The notes under the pieces are model-generated. The model did no database searches, was not told the DNA's origin, and was given only the letters and a program-made list of their open reading frames with translations. A stretch of DNA of 64,000 bases, from the NCBI RefSeq assembly GCF_024586455.1, contig NC_065921.1, positions 25,424,635 to 25,488,634 on the forward strand, written 5' to 3'. A program made the position numbers and the translations under genes. This document shows positions 24,421 to 37,544 of the stretch, piece by piece (the first letter of the stretch is position 1; every line of letters starts with the position of its first letter). The stretch comes from Bactrocera neohumeralis (taxonomy: Eukaryota; Arthropoda; Insecta; Diptera; Tephritidae).

Positions 24421-24589
24421 GTCTAAACTTAGAATGTCCAAGGTAGGTCTATTAATCGATCTTCATTAGGGTTCTCTCCGATACCTGCTGAATTTACAAT
24501 TTCGACCTTACTATTAAAGCGAAAGCTTCAACTGGGGATGTTTATGATTAATTTTCAGCTGCAGAAATCTGTTCCTAATCGTGAAATAG

Positions 24590-24840
24590 AAAACTTTTCT
24601 ATACAATCACTTATTTCCGATCGTGTGGCAGCTATATAGTACAGTAGTCCGATATCGGCGATTCCGACAAATGAGCAACTTTGGAGTAGGAAACGACGTG
24701 TGCAAAATTTCAGCTCGATATCGAATACTAGTTCACGTATTTACAGATAGGCGGGAAGATCGACAGACAGAGGGACATGGCTACATTGACTCAGTTCGTC
24801 ATGTTGATGGTTTTCAATTTCTCGTGTGATCAGGCAATAC
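24590..24840 (+). repeat. Dispersed repeat of the GTTCAGGGTAT group
   Basis: Contains agctatatagtacagtagtc, gatattggc-like and ccgacaaatgagcaacttt blocks, then tagttcacgtatttacagat, gacagacagagggacatggc and tacattgactcagttcgtca. These are shared in order with 46990-47262. The palindromic end is not preserved here. Confidence 0.65.
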
Positions 24841-24959
24841 TGACCGTAAATCAGCGATCTATGAGACCTCAATAAAAAAATCGCTGGAAGCTACATATTT
24901 GAACATTGACCCCTCAATTGTACCATCAGTCAGTTATACCTCTTATGGGGTAGTTAAAT

Positions 24960-25380
24960 TCTATTTAAAGACAGAATACGAAATAATGGACAAATTCATC
25001 CTCTAACAAGGACAGCACCGGCCCTTTCCCAGTTAAAGGACCGGACATACCAGGTGCATCCTTAATACGTTTGCAGTGGTCGTCAACAAAAGGAGGTCTC
25101 TCATCCGAGGCTGTTGTGACCTTTTCATTGAGAGTGTTTTTTAAGTGGAGGGTCCCAAACCCAGCGCACAACCCTGGCAAGGGATGATTCGCCTTCTCAC
25201 TTTAGCTCGCCTTCCAACCGATGTTTTTGGCTACTTAGAAGATATTTGGTGTAAGGCCAGAAGTCATAAGCTGCTTGAGCCATATGCAAAAAATCGTTTC
25301 TGGTAACTCCCAAGTGAAGGGCGCTCAGTGAACTTTCCTCACTTGCCTGAACTTCACACATGGCTCCTCTTAGTAAGACA
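24960..25380 (-). mobile_element. LINE-A 5' region fragment
   Basis: On - it matches 31665-31330 block by block: the end near 25370 (gaagttcaggcaagtgagga), the LKQLMTSGL-type segment at 25250-25290, the QGCAGLG-type segment (agcgcacaaccctggcaagg) at 25160, the TTASDERPPFVDDHCKRIKD frame (24965-25180) and the SGPLTGKGPVLSL piece. No RT follows. Whether this region is ORF1 or untranslated is unclear. Confidence 0.65.
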
Positions 25381-27035
25381 AATCCACTGCCATAGATCTA
25401 ATGTGCATTTTATCGGATATTTGTCGCTTTGAATTAGATCACATATACTGACGCAGATCATGTTACTGAATTCGAGTCTAACATTGAAGATGGATCGAAG
25501 TACCGTCTGGAACTGCAAAATTTAAATATGAGTAAACGAAACCAACTCAAATTTGGTCTACCCTCATATTACTATCTCTAACTAATGAAAATGAAGTTTT
25601 ACAAAAAAATACACAATATCCTAACCATGAAGCTCTTAGCTTCTACATAAATTGTCTTATTCCTTATGCTGCTTCATATTTTACACTTGCCGTCCCAAAC
25701 CCACCTGCTGCGATGCAATTTCACCGCTTAGTCGGTGGCCATTTCTTAAATGAATGTAAATGACAGTGCTTTAATGATGTCTTTCCAAAATTCACTATTA
25801 TCTCTGTTATAACAATGCACAGTGCAGTGTTAACGTTCTCAATCCCCAGCGAAATATCGTTTATTGTCTCCAAGCACGTGCTGTTCACGTCATGTTAAAG
25901 CATCGCTATCTACCTTTCTTCCCTCAATTAATTTTCGAATAATTTCCTGCTGCAAATTATTTTCACAAATTAAAAGTGATTGGAGCGCCGCGTGTGCTGT
26001 ACATATGTATGTGTGTTAATGATGTGACTGTGACGCAGCACGCGATTATAAAATTATGTTAACTCCTCTCGCGCACTTTGGTGCTCCGTCACGTTCGTAC
26101 TCAATTTGGGCTAAGCAATCAAAGTCATCATCATCCTGAAGCGAGGCATGTTGGCGTTTTTGTGAAAATATTGCACATTCTTTCGCAGAAGTCTCGTATT
26201 TGGGACAAACCATTTTGCTGCTTATTGAATTTTTGTGCAGATTTCATGTTCAGTATATACCACCAGTATTCAGAAATATAGGGTTCTTTCTCAATTAGGG
26301 ATGAGAGTTGGTTGATGTAGTCAATGTTTTCCAACCATCTTTAGAGGCTGATCGCCGGGACGGATAAGATGATCTTACTTAGTCAAGTGAAACATTGATC
26401 CCTTATAATGCCAAATACTTTTAATATGGATCCAAATAATCCCAAGTTATGTTAAATTCTTGGAATCGCTCTTTTCTTTTCTTTTCTTATTTTTATACGA
26501 TCGGCTCAGGATTTCATCTATTAAAACTATTATAAAACTATGTGATCGGAAAACCTGAGACCAACAGTCTTGTTCGCATTTGTCTCGGCTGTTAATTGTT
26601 GGCTTCAAACTAAATTAATAAATTTAATAAAATCATTTTAGAGATACACATATATGGGATCCAATTTATGTTAAACAATATTTAAAGTTGTTGTCGATAA
26701 GCGGCAATATCTGAGTTAATTGTGTAACCAATCCTTCTTTTAACCAATAACTATGCACTTTCCTGGATCCGATTCAGGTCTTATCGTGAAGCACTAGCTG
26801 AGAATCTATTATTTTAAATCATATTAAACTATCAAAAGCAACCACCCTGGAACAACTGGGTAAAGATTTTGGGTTCTCTAATATGCCTAAGGAAAGCATT
26901 GGGGTCCAATTTATAAATCGGGTTCAAAAAGTCGCAATCTCGGAGATTTTTTGAAAGAGCTAATCACTGTGCAAGAAAATTATGTAGACATATACATAGA
27001 TATATATCGAGCGGCAAAACAAAACCATATCCAAT
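25381..27035. other. Stretch without a recognisable gene
   Basis: AT-rich with short frames on both strands. A - strand 67-codon frame (26131-26334) contains ISEYWWYILNMKSAQKFNKQ but has no family likeness that I trust. No transposon ends. Confidence 0.35.
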
Positions 27036-27049
27036 GATCAATAATTATA

Positions 27050-27112
27050 ATTAACAGGTAACTAACAGGTAATTATAAAGTAACTATTAGGTAAGTAACT
27101 GGTAAAAACAGG
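27050..27112 (+). repeat. Imperfect GGTAA tandem repeats
   Basis: Five spaced copies of an (ac)AGGTAA-like unit: aacaggtaactaacaggtaa, then taggtaagtaactggtaaaa and acaggttaa. Two are exact CAGGTAA heptamers. Confidence 0.6.
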
Positions 27113-27895
27113 TTAATATAAATATACACACAAGTTATTTCGATTTATATCTTCAACGGAAATTCTTCGCAAATTTTGAGTGTTTTTGTGGGAGTACAAC
27201 TGTTTTTTCATTAGCAGGACCTTGTTTGATAGCGCCCTTGACCATTTCTACTATTACTGTTGTTGTTATTGGTAGTAGTGATGGCGTTTGAACTCTCCTG
27301 TTATACAGTTCGCTTTTTAATTAATTTACTAATGTTTGTTCGTATGTATTTGTGGGTGAGTGAGGCTGTTGTGAGCATATCAACGCATAGTGAAAATTCG
27401 CAAACTCGAATGAACACTGAAATCACAAAGCAGACGCACTCTAGGCCTAAGCATCAAAGTGAATCATTGGGCGCGCACACAAAATTTTCAGCGAACTGCC
27501 TGCTGCATTTACTTGCAAGGGAATGTGTGTGAGTGGCTGATGGGTTTGGCATTTTTTTGGCTTGATCCAGACGCATTGTTTGGTGTCCTATTTTACCCTT
27601 TGTTGGAGCATTCATCTGTTCATGCGGTGATCGAATAATACTCGTATACACCGTTGATATGTGAGTTAAGAAAAACGTTAACTTCGGTTGCACCGTAGCT
27701 ATAATAACATTCATAAATAATGGAGCATCCAAACAGGAACTTGATTTTGCTAGTTCAGTTTATATGACAACTATATGATATAGCGGTCCTTGTCCAGGAT
27801 GGCCAGCAACAGATGATCAATACCTCAATAAAATAAAGAAAGCATACGACTACAACCTGTGGAAACAGTACTGTAATTTAGCGCTCGTCCTAAAT
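27113..27895. other. Stretch without a recognisable gene
   Basis: Two overlapping opposite-strand frames of about 90 codons (27260-27532 on +, 27454-27732 on -) carry no family signal. Confidence 0.35.
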
Positions 27896-27899
27896 AGGA

Positions 27900-28925
27900 G
27901 CCTAGTATCGAATTTTTAATTTTTTCTCTCTACGACACCATAGTCCAACCAATTATGTTCTATGTAGTCTTTGTGTAATGTAGGGCTCTAAAAAAGTCCA
28001 CACTTGCAAGGAAGTTGGAGAGCGTCCAACGGGCAGCGATCACGAGCTTGTGTGGCATTCTAAGGTCTCCTCCAACCATGGCCATTTTGCATACATTGCG
28101 TATTGATATCGCTGGAAGGTAAATAATCTGTGTATAAAAATCTGAACTTTCGAAATCTTTGCACGCTTTTACTTTATTCCGGAGCTCATAGAGTCGTCAA
28201 ACTACTAATCATGCAAACAAGGCTGGTTAAGGAAGGCCTTATCAATATGGCAGCGAGTCACATTGTGTTAAGACTGGTAACCAAGCCACAACGGAATCAT
28301 AGGCAACTGTATAGTGATACGCTGACAAGAAGAGGTGCTCAAGCCCCGTCATCACTGGAATAGGAACAGGTCAGAGCTCCTCTCTTCTCGTGTGTTCTAC
28401 TACTGGACAGGTGGACTTTGCGAAAACTTGACTAGCGCTGGGCTACCATCGGTTCATGCGCTGTCGCAAGATTATTTTTGGCACAAGATCGATCGTAAGT
28501 AATCTAGTGAGCACTTTGTCCTCAGTAAGGCTAGCCTCTCCCTGGTTGTGCGGTCTATTAGGCCGTTGCCTTAACGGCGTCCATGCTTTAAGGTTGAGAA
28601 TCTTACCCGACGACAGCTTCAGAAGCTGTATGGAAGAAGACGAGGAGGATTCATATCAGAACCTCCTTCTTGATTGACCCGAATTTGCGAAATCAAAGCT
28701 TAAACACTTGGGAGCTCACACTTTCAGATGTCCCGCTGAACTGGTGGGAATAAAAATCTAATCCTTGGGCAAATTTAGATTTGCCAAAAGGCGCTTTGCT
28801 GATTTGTAAGTTCGAATTACTGGAGTTCTATTTTTATGGCATCAGGAAGCACTGCTTATAGCAGTCCAAGTCCAATCTTTGGATCAGCCATCTAACCTAT
28901 TTTAACCTGGTATTGTCTTTTAAGA
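27900..28925 (+). pseudogene. LINE-B C-terminal half with 3' end
   Basis: + strand: an LERVQRAAITSLCGI-equivalent block (27995-28065, acgggcagcgatcacgagct), a short TLRIDIAG segment (28095-28115), LVKEGLINMAASHIVLRLVT (28225-28280) and an RNase H-like region now unreadable. A zinc-knuckle-like block PDDSFRSCMEEDEEDSYQNL follows (28600-28665), then an LKHLGAHTFRCPAELVGIKI block (28700-28760). The 3' untranslated end (ccaatctttggatcagccat, ctaacctattttaacct) finishes near 28915. Several frameshifts break it. Jockey/R1/LOA-like by architecture. Confidence 0.72.
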
Positions 28926-30043
28926 TTTTTTGTAGATTACTTCCATTTGATAACTGATAACTAAGTCAATGCAAGGAGTCTTCGAGTCCACTAAATCTAT
29001 TGATCAAGGAACCTTGAACCTGGTACAAATAAAGAAAGTTAAAACCTATTCAACAATAGCCTGTAGTTTACTGTATTCAGTTTGTGTGTTGATTTCCTTT
29101 CACCTTGGAAGCTAAGCTTCGTCGAACATTTTTGGAGTTATTTACTACCGAAACCGACTCCTGGTGGGCGCATTGAATCAAGATAAATCTATCAATATCA
29201 AAATGAAATTTTATTTAAAAATTTAATACTCTTTTATTGAAAATTACAAAAATTGTTAAATACTTCCCTCAAAAATAATTTATTATCGTGTTTGCTTCAG
29301 CAATAAACCATAAGTACCACATTTTAACTTCAAAAATATGCCAATCAAACGTTTATAATCCCACAAGCCATAAAGGTTTTTCTTCCAGCAAATATCATAA
29401 TATGCCAGCCTCTTTCTTTCTAACGAAAAAGAAAAGGCTTCAATGTAAAGGTTTCACATTGGTGCTTCAAAGAGCCAAAATAAAGTTAAAAAAAATTTTA
29501 ACAAAATAACGAAATAATTCTTCGATAACAAAGAAAAATCATAACTCCCTATCCACCCCCTTACGCGCTTAGTATACGCAGTTAAGCTGTAGCAGAACAA
29601 AGCCAATTGAGCCCAATGCCTGCCAACTCTTCAGAATAATGCCACACCACGGCCTTCCACTATCGTGCATCACCTCACAACCTTTGCTCTGGCCGATGTG
29701 TCTAGCTGAGCGCTTGAGAGAGGAATTTTGGTATTAGCAATAAATCCCATAAAGTAGTATCAATTAATTCAGGCGAATTTCGTACACAACCGGCCTTCCT
29801 GTGAAGAAAATATCAGCAGCCGTGCAAACTCACTCGCATATATATTTTGTGTGCTTGTATATGTGTTGTTGTATAACTGTTTCCATCTGTTTACGCTTGT
29901 GGGCATCTGCTTTGGCACAAATGGGTAAACTTTTATTCGTAATTACATCATCCATGTTTATGTAAGTATTCTATATGTGCTCTTGTTGAATAATGAAATG
30001 AATGAATAAAAGACAAATTAATTGAGAAATACCCTCGAAATCA
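28926..30043. other. Stretch without a recognisable gene
   Basis: AT-rich, with a Lys-rich + frame at 29288-29509 of no known family. Nothing else is visible. Confidence 0.35.
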
Positions 30044-31665
30044 TTCTACTTCTTTTTCTTTATTGGCGTAGATACCGCTTACGCGATTTTAGTCGAGTTT
30101 AAAACAACGCGCCAGTCGTTCTTCTTTTCACTGTTTGGCACTAATTGGAAATGCCCAGCGAAGCCAGGTCCTTCTCCACCTGGTCTTTCCAACGGAGAGA
30201 GGACTTCCTCTTCCTCTGCTTTTCCCGGCGGGTACTGCGTCGAAAACTCTCAGAGCTGGAGTGTTTCCATCCATTCGGACAACACGACCTAGCCAGCGTA
30301 GCCGCTGTCTTTTAATTCGCTGAACTATGTCAATGTCGTCGTATATCTCATACAGCTCATCGTTCCATCGAATGCGATATTTGCCGTTGCCAATCTTTCG
30401 CAGAACCTCTCTCTCGAAAACTCGTAACGACGACTCATCAGATGTTGTCATCATCCATGCCTCTGCACCATAGAGTTTGGTCTTTATTCGTCGGGAGAGG
30501 ATTTTACTTCTCAATTGCCTACTCAGTACGAAGTATCATCTGTTGGCAAGAGTTATGCTGCGTTGGATTTCGAGGCTGACATTGTTGTTGCTGTTAATGC
30601 TGGTTCCAAGATAGAGGAAATCTCCGACTTCGAAGTTTTGACTGTCAACACTGACGTGGGAGCCTAGATGCTAGTGCGAGGACTATTGTTTTGATGGCAG
30701 GCATATTTCGTCATGTCTTATCAGATCCATTTGCTTCGCTCTTTGTCCAGTCTGGAAAAAACAGAATTAACGGCGCGGTTGTTACGGCCAATGATAGCGA
30801 TGTCATCGGCATACGCCAGTAGCTGTGCACTTTTGTAGACGATTGTAACTTTTCTATTGAGATTTTCAGCTCGAATTATTTTCTCGCTTTGTCTGAAACC
30901 TTGTTTGATATCGAACGGCTCGGTTCAATACCTTCCTAATCCTAACAGAGCTTTTGAGGTTCTTCAACGTCAGTTTACATAGCCGTATTAGTATACAGGC
31001 AGCTCCTTTTCGTGCTGTAAGACGCAGCTTCAAAGTCGTCAAAGAAGTGGTGTGTGTCGATCCTCCTTTTACGAAACTTTTCCAAGATTTCGCGCATGGT
31101 GAATATCAGTTTTTGATTGCCAGATCTAAAGCCACAATGTTAAGGTGCGTGGGGCTTTAATCTATCACACTATATGCTCGATAGAACCTTATATGCGATG
31201 TTGAGGAGGCTATAAATTCCAATCGTCGGGCATGCTTTCGTCCGGTTATATTGTACGAAGAATCTGATACATGCTCCTTTTCACTTTTTTTGCGCCGTAT
31301 TTAAAAAGCTCGGCCTGCATCCCACCGGCCACAGCCGGTCCTCTCAAGAGGACATCAACTAGTTAGACCAGCAGCTCTTTTCCAATGAAGGGACCGAACA
31401 TTCCAGGTGCATGCCCTTAAATCGTAGTCCTTAAAAAAGGGCTCTTTCATTCGAGACTGTTGTTTCGTTTTCATTCAAACCCAGCGCACAACCCTGGGGA
31501 GGGATGGTTCGCCTTCTCACTTGAGTTCGACTTCAAACCGATGTTTTTTGGGTACTCAGAGGATACTTGTTCTAAGATTACAAGTCGTGAGCTGATTGAG
31601 CCATATGTAAGAGAATCGTTTTTGATCACTTTCAATTGCGGGAACTTCTACACTCCTTTTGAAGG
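30044..31665 (-). pseudogene. LINE-A, longest copy in the window, decayed
   Basis: Read on - from 31665: the 5' block (SDQKRFSYIW, then the QGCALGL segment near 31490) and the segment 31330-31450. Then come RT blocks: NTAQKK near 31300, IAYKVLSSI with the RKRRIDTHHFFDDFEAAS region at about 31030-31080 (first RT catalytic block, altered), a region around 30790-30900 corresponding to the YADDIA box (VHSYWRMPMTSL reading in a broken frame) and the well-kept C-terminal 128-codon frame at 30128-30514 (GAEAWMMTTSDESSLRVFER, LRWLGRVVRMDGNTPALRVF). The 3' end lies at 30044-30160. In-frame stops throughout exclude activity. This copy shows that the 5' block, RT and tail belong to one family. Confidence 0.82.
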
Positions 31666-32773
31666 TTAGGGCTAACTAAAGATCAAATAGATTTTAGTTT
31701 AGTAGCGCCATCTTTGTGTTAGACCGGGGTCTTTTCAATTAGTCTGTTGCTGTTATTTAGTTTAAAAAAAAAATATTGCCTTCAATAAGGCGCGGGAGTA
31801 AAATCGCATCGCATAAAAACGGAGAGAAGAAACAAAGTTAAACAACACAAATACTAACACCGCAAAACAAAGAATATAAAAAATATCAATAAAAATGTCT
31901 TTGCAACATGTATGCGAAGAAATAAGTGTAAAGTAAAACAGCAATAAAATTGAGGAAGAAACGAAATGGCAAATTCTCCTGCAGCGTGTTAAAGTGGAAA
32001 AGGTTAAGTGCTCTCTGCTGGCTGCTGTCATGCATGCAAATAGAGACTCATAAATGCAGATGAAATTCTCTTACAATTCATTGCTTGCAACAAACTCTTA
32101 TTAGACTTGCCGCATGCATGTGCAACAACGTATCGATGATATTGGCATTATTGGCAGCAAGCAGTAACAGCCAAGTCCTCAGTTGCCTTCAACTTCAACA
32201 CGCTTTTGTTGGTATGCCATTGCTTCAGCTGTCACTTTGTTTGCTTCTACTGTTGGTGCAAGTTGTAAAGCTTCTGCTGTATAGTTAAGTTTTAAGTTGT
32301 GTGTGTCTAGAAATTTATTGAAATTGACATTGCCTGCTGTGGCAGCTGTTTTAACACACTCACTTTGTATGCTTGTTGCCATTGTTGTTGTTTCTCTGCT
32401 TACAGTTATTGTTCTTACTGTAGGTGTTGTCGACGGTAGGCTGCGGTTCTCGTCTGCTCCCGCAAGTTTTCAAATGCAAAATCCAAATTGCTTGTTGGCG
32501 CTAACGGTAGACAAGCGCTATTAGAAATTCTCCAGAAAAGTAATGAGTGCAATGAGAGTGTGTGGCAGGTGTGGCAGGATCGCTCCTTTGTAAGCGAATA
32601 CTTTTCGTGGCAAGGCAACGACCTATTTACCGTAACTACGCTGCTTATGCAGCAACTGGTTTTAGTTTCCTTCTTGAATCATTAAAGGTGAAATCCTTGC
32701 ATCTTACTAATCGTTCTTGAAACACAAAAGCTTAAAGGCGTTCATATTCGAGGAAGGTGTTCAGGCAATAGTG
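31666..32773. other. Stretch with low-complexity frames, no gene assigned
   Basis: Several short frames on both strands between 31762 and 32685 are Leu/Val-rich on + because of ttg/ctt/gtt triplets (for example 32085-32288). None has ATG-plus-family support. It could include host untranslated sequence. No transposon ends seen. Confidence 0.3.
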
Positions 32774-33704
32774 TATATGGGGTATTCCATACCAAATCGA
32801 CCACTTTTGAACCCGACCCATTTAGATTTTTCTGAAACTTATCCATCCTTTTCTACCCTTTGAAAAACATTTTTGAGAATTTTTTCAAAATTTTTTGTCC
32901 AACTTCAAAAAAGTTATGAATTTTTCAAAAAAATGGCTTTTTTTATTTTCAAATAACCATTTTTTTATTTTCAAATAGCCATAACTTTTGTAAAAACCTT
33001 TTTTTTTAATTTTGTTTTTTGAATGAACTTTTTACACGAAAAAAAATTTAACACGATCAATTATATAAAATAATCGGTTTTTTTTAAGTAAAATCGTAAT
33101 TTTTTTTGGAAGTTCGCCATTTTTTGTTTTTTTTTTTTTCCAAAAAAAAATTTCAATTAGTTTACAACTATCCCTGCTAGTCGGGAATGGGCCGATTTTT
33201 TTTATTTTTTTCATTTTGAAAATTTGACAATTTTTTTTAATAAATTTTTTTGGAAGTTCGCAATTTTTTTTATTTTTTTTTTCCTCAAAAAAACTTTAAT
33301 TAATCTGACAACTATCCCTGCTAATTCCGGAGTGGGCCAATTTTTTTTAATATTTTTTTTATTTATTTAAAAAGAGATTGTCAAATTTTCAAAAATGAAA
33401 AAAATACAAAAAATATAAAAAATTATAATTATAATTGATCATGTTAAATTTTTTTCGTGTATTTTTTCGAAAAATTCATTCAAAAACAAAAATTAAAAAA
33501 AAAGGTCCCCAAAAGTCAATTTCTACAAAAGTTATGGCTATTTGAAAATAAAAAAGCCATTTTTTTTTTTTAAATTCATAACTTTTTTGAAGTTGAACAA
33601 AAAATTTTGAAAACATTTTTTTGAGAAAAGGATGGATAAGTTTCAGCAAAATCTAAAGGGGTCGGGTTCAAAAGTGGTCGATTTGGTATGGAATACCCCA
33701 TATA
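32774..33704. mobile_element. 931-bp foldback element with a direct-repeat core
   Basis: The ends tatatggggtattccatacc and ggtatggaataccccatata are exact complements. The complementarity continues inwards for about 300 bp per arm with small differences (for example ccaaatcgaccacttttgaa against ttcaaaagtggtcgatttgg, and the cacgaaaaaaaatttaacac block against the ttaaatttttttcgtgtatt block). The core (about 33100-33360) is not palindromic. It carries two diverged direct repeats, each with ggaagttcgc and acaactatccctgctaRtYcgg-like sequence. Very A/T-run rich, no coding. Confidence 0.88.
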
Positions 33705-36443
33705 TTTCCAGCGTTTTCTTCTAATTTGCACAGGCATAATTGAAAATAAGTTGAAATTTCTTATTTCACAATTATTTCTGAATTAATTTCCAAAAATATT
33801 AGTATGCCCGGAGGTGGCGCTGAATTTTTTACTAAATCACTTCTAAGTTAACAGATTTCACTGCACAATAACCGCCAAATTTTAAATTTATTAAATATGT
33901 ACTCCATAGATTGATAATGATCGCTGTAATCGAATTACAAACCTGGTAGTGTCCATTATACATTTATTAATAATAGTGTTGAAACAGAAATTTTTAAGAG
34001 TTTTTGTCAAATTTTTCTAGCACTGTTCCCAGCGTAACAGGCCTTGTCGAATGCTTTGGTAGAATTTCTGTCCCAAAAAATCTCAACGCGATATCTTGAG
34101 AGTTTGGAAATCAGTATTCAAGCGCAGTAAAAATCATTAAAGCTGCTGAAGTATCGAAATTCTGTTTAAAATTTTTCAAATGCTTTTCTCAGATAGATTT
34201 CTTATATTTTGTAGAAAGAAAAACAAAATTTGAGAAAATTAATCCTAATTTTAAATATCTTATAAGCCATACTTCAATATAAATTCCTAAGATCTGTTCA
34301 GAAATGCCCTTAAAGCTTGAGAATAATTTAGTATTGAATAAAGGAAAGATATGAACCTATTGTTGTTGTAGCGGTATGAAAGATTCCCCAACAATAAAGA
34401 ATGCAACCTATAACAGTTGAGAACTTGGCCACAAAAAATCATATACTATATAGTCTATCCCTATCAGAACCTTTTCTAAAAAAATAGACTTTTCTATATA
34501 AAATTGATTGATTCTCGGACATAGCGGCAGAAAGACGGTGTATGTGGATCCTCTTATCATGGCTCTTTTCCAAAACTTGTAGCGTGGTGGATATCTGGTC
34601 AGTTGTTGATTTTTCAGACCTGAATAGCTACCGTTATACCATGTTATTGAGGTAACCTCAAACTCTATGTTCATTCAGTTTTGGTTTTCGTACAAATGCA
34701 AACTTTTTAATAGGAAAGCAGAGCAAAAACATAGTGGCAGGGAAGTGCGTACCGAAATCGATGCCGATTTCAGAAATGTGCTCTTTAAATAGAAATATTT
34801 TTTTTCGGAGATGGCCCAGTTAAGATCCTCGGAATATTCAAAGAATTTTTCGAAAGTATGCTGGCAAAAGATCCGCACCAGACGATGCATTTTTTTTTGT
34901 ATGCAATTTTGTTTTCTGAACCACAATACTTTTGTTTGTTGACGAAACTATTACTGTGCTCTACTCTCCTGCCGCTATGTACATAGTTTAAGTTGTTTTG
35001 CTTACATCTCGCAGTTCTGGGTACGACGGTACATGGTTATAATTACATATTACATGTTATTACATATTATTTATTTGCGTTTGTGCGCGTGTGTGTGTTT
35101 CAAAGGAGGTGAAGTGCATTGTGTATGTATTGTGTGTGCAAAAAGTACCTGTTTACCTGAAAAGAATTACATTTTCTGCTTCATTGCCTTTGCTCTTGCA
35201 GCTTGACAGCCTTACACTTGCAGGGTTGCAAAATTGACCGTCATCCAGCACGTGGAGCCAGTTATACAGGTATCTATAGTCTGGCACGAGTATATAAGCT
35301 TCATATGCACTTAGGTATATGAACACTTGCACTGCATAATAATTACGCATATTACTCTGAAATAGCGGTAAATTTTACAAGCTTTCAAATTTTTACTCAA
35401 TTTCATGTATTACATATTTATTTGTATGAAATTCATTTAATTTACACACTCTGTATGCCGGCGAAAATTCAAACAGCAGGAGAGTCACAGATTGTTGATG
35501 AAAGTTCAAATTGAATTTGCTTTTGTTTTTATTCTATTTTCATTTTTTTTTAATCTACATGTTTTTATTTTATTTATTTTTTTTTCATTTTAAACTAAAA
35601 TCTAAACCTTTTGGTATTCGATGCCTAAGGGTATTAACGAAATTTGCTCACTCACCATACACAAAACGAAAAATGCATGTTGAAAGCTGCATTTTCACTC
35701 GTTTAAATTTTTTTATGTAATCTCTTAATATAAAAATAAGCAGGTGGAAGCATGAAGCTTTTGCACGGGTGTGATACAAAAATTATGTGTGTGCAAAAAT
35801 TATATATAAAATATACAAAATATATAAAATAGACAGTACTTCACAAACGCCCTTAAAGCAAGTCTTGGAATATTTACCTATTTTCACAGAAAAAGATTTT
35901 TTGAGAAATGATTAGCTGTGAGGCCTTTCTAAATAGAAATAAAATTATTTTAAACAAGATTAGCAATACACATTCTCAAGACTTGTAAGAAACATGGACC
36001 ACTTTTTATTCGTAAGAAAATTATAACGGGGCTTAGCATAGTCTTTGGTGAAAAGGTATATTTTTGTTTAACTTGTTTCGCTTTCTAACACTTATCCACT
36101 TCTTAGATTCTCTAAACAAATCTAATCTTTGATTCCCAGTAAGATGACGGTCTCCATTTGCTCTCCCTTTCATAGTAGCAATAACGATCATTCCTTTACA
36201 AAACCCTACGCTGAAAAAAAACTAAAAATAACACTTATTCTAGAATTAATCAAAACCTAAAAACATACATGAGAAATAATAATTCAGTGCATTAAAATTA
36301 TTTTATATTTACATATGTGCATTAATTACCATTTTGTTTGTTTTCTCGCTTAACAACCTAACCATATATGCACAGAGCTGCATTTGCATAGAGTAATTCC
36401 TACAGCCATTCACAGAGTTCAGTATCCAAAACCCACTATAAAA
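33705..36443. other. AT-rich stretch, nothing recognised
   Basis: Several short - strand frames (34408-34674, 34675-34926, 35153-35350) show no family likeness; the second may hold decayed retroelement. T-rich tract at 35515-35600. A GT-rich tract at 35075-35140. No gene assigned. Confidence 0.35.
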
Positions 36444-36447
36444 TTAA

Positions 36448-37079
36448 GAGGTAGGGTAACCTGGCTTGTTTTTTGAAATTTTTTTTTCATAAAAATTTGT
36501 ATTCCACGATAGAATTTTTTCACATATCATGAGGTACATGGTGGAGTGTATAAACAAATTTTTTCGGAATTTTTGATGACATCTGTCGGAGAAATGGCAG
36601 GGTGAATGAGTTGCGTTTTTTCACTGGCGGACACGATTTCTCATGGTTGGATCATCTGAAACACAAAAACCCAATTTATTCATAAAAGGTACCTGAATGA
36701 TAAATAAAAAAGTAATTAACTTTTATTTTTCATTTTTCCCTAAGTCTTTTTACCTAAATATTATCATAACATTGTCAATAAATTATAAAAAAATATGGGG
36801 ACAATAGCCAGGCGTTTTGGGAACATTAAAAAAAATTAAGCAAATCGGTTGAGCAGTTCGACTGGAATCATGTCCGCCAGTTTAAAAATGTGTGTTTCGA
36901 GAAAAACGCGTTTAAAGTTTGAGTGTGGTCTCCGAGCGCTCCGAACGTCGAACGGTATTATTATTTTTGGGCCTTTTTCGAAACCTTCCAATGGTAAAGT
37001 GGGTTTCTACATTAATTCAAAGGGTATAAGGGAACAGTAAACGAAAAAAAAAATTGAAAAAGATTACCCTACTGACCCC
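36448..37079. mobile_element. TTAA-bounded MITE-like element 1
   Basis: TTAA lies at 36444-36447 and again at 37080-37083. Just inside, gaggtagggtaacct on the left and its right-hand counterpart ggggtcagtagggtaatct (reverse complement) form imperfect inverted ends. TTAA target duplication is the hallmark of piggyBac-type elements. No transposase inside. It holds a gagaaaaacgcgtttaaagt block. About 632 bp. Confidence 0.68.
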
Positions 37080-37083
37080 TTAA

Positions 37084-37540
37084 GAGCAGGATTTGCAATA
37101 TTCATTACCACCACAATATTGTGTGTTCTGATTATCTACTGGAGTTCATATACTTTGATAGTTTGGGTATATTTTTGTTTGTCTATTTACATTTATATGT
37201 TAGGGTGTACGTTATTTTCCAAGTAAATTTTTTATTTTTTTTTGGTTTCAAATTCGCGCAAAGTGTCTTTTTTTCTGGATCCAACGTAGACTAGCCATTT
37301 AGTTTAAATTGAAACTGTGCCCAAATGACTTTACTTTTCCCATACATCTTACGAGCGATTTTTAACCTTTTGCAATATATTTTTGATCTCTTAAGCAAGT
37401 TAACCTACAACTTTGAAAAAATGGTATTCTAGTGCCAAATTTTCTGCTCTATAAAAAAGTTTAAATTAATTTTTTCATAAACATATTACTTTAAAAGTTA
37501 TATGCAGTTAAAGTTATACACCCTGCGAAATAATTATATC
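37084..37540. other. AT-rich stretch upstream of the Tc3-like relic
   Basis: Likely includes the 5' flank of that relic; a possible end, gttagggtgtacgttatttt, lies at 37200-37219. No gene. Confidence 0.35.
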
Positions 37541-37544
37541 CGAA

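Noticed and set aside
32085..32524. Leucine-rich frames as secreted or membrane proteins
   Set aside because: The hydrophobicity comes from ttg/ctt/gtt-rich low complexity; starts are poor and both strands are open.
33032..33214. 60-codon Lys-rich frame
   Set aside because: A by-product of A-runs in the foldback element.
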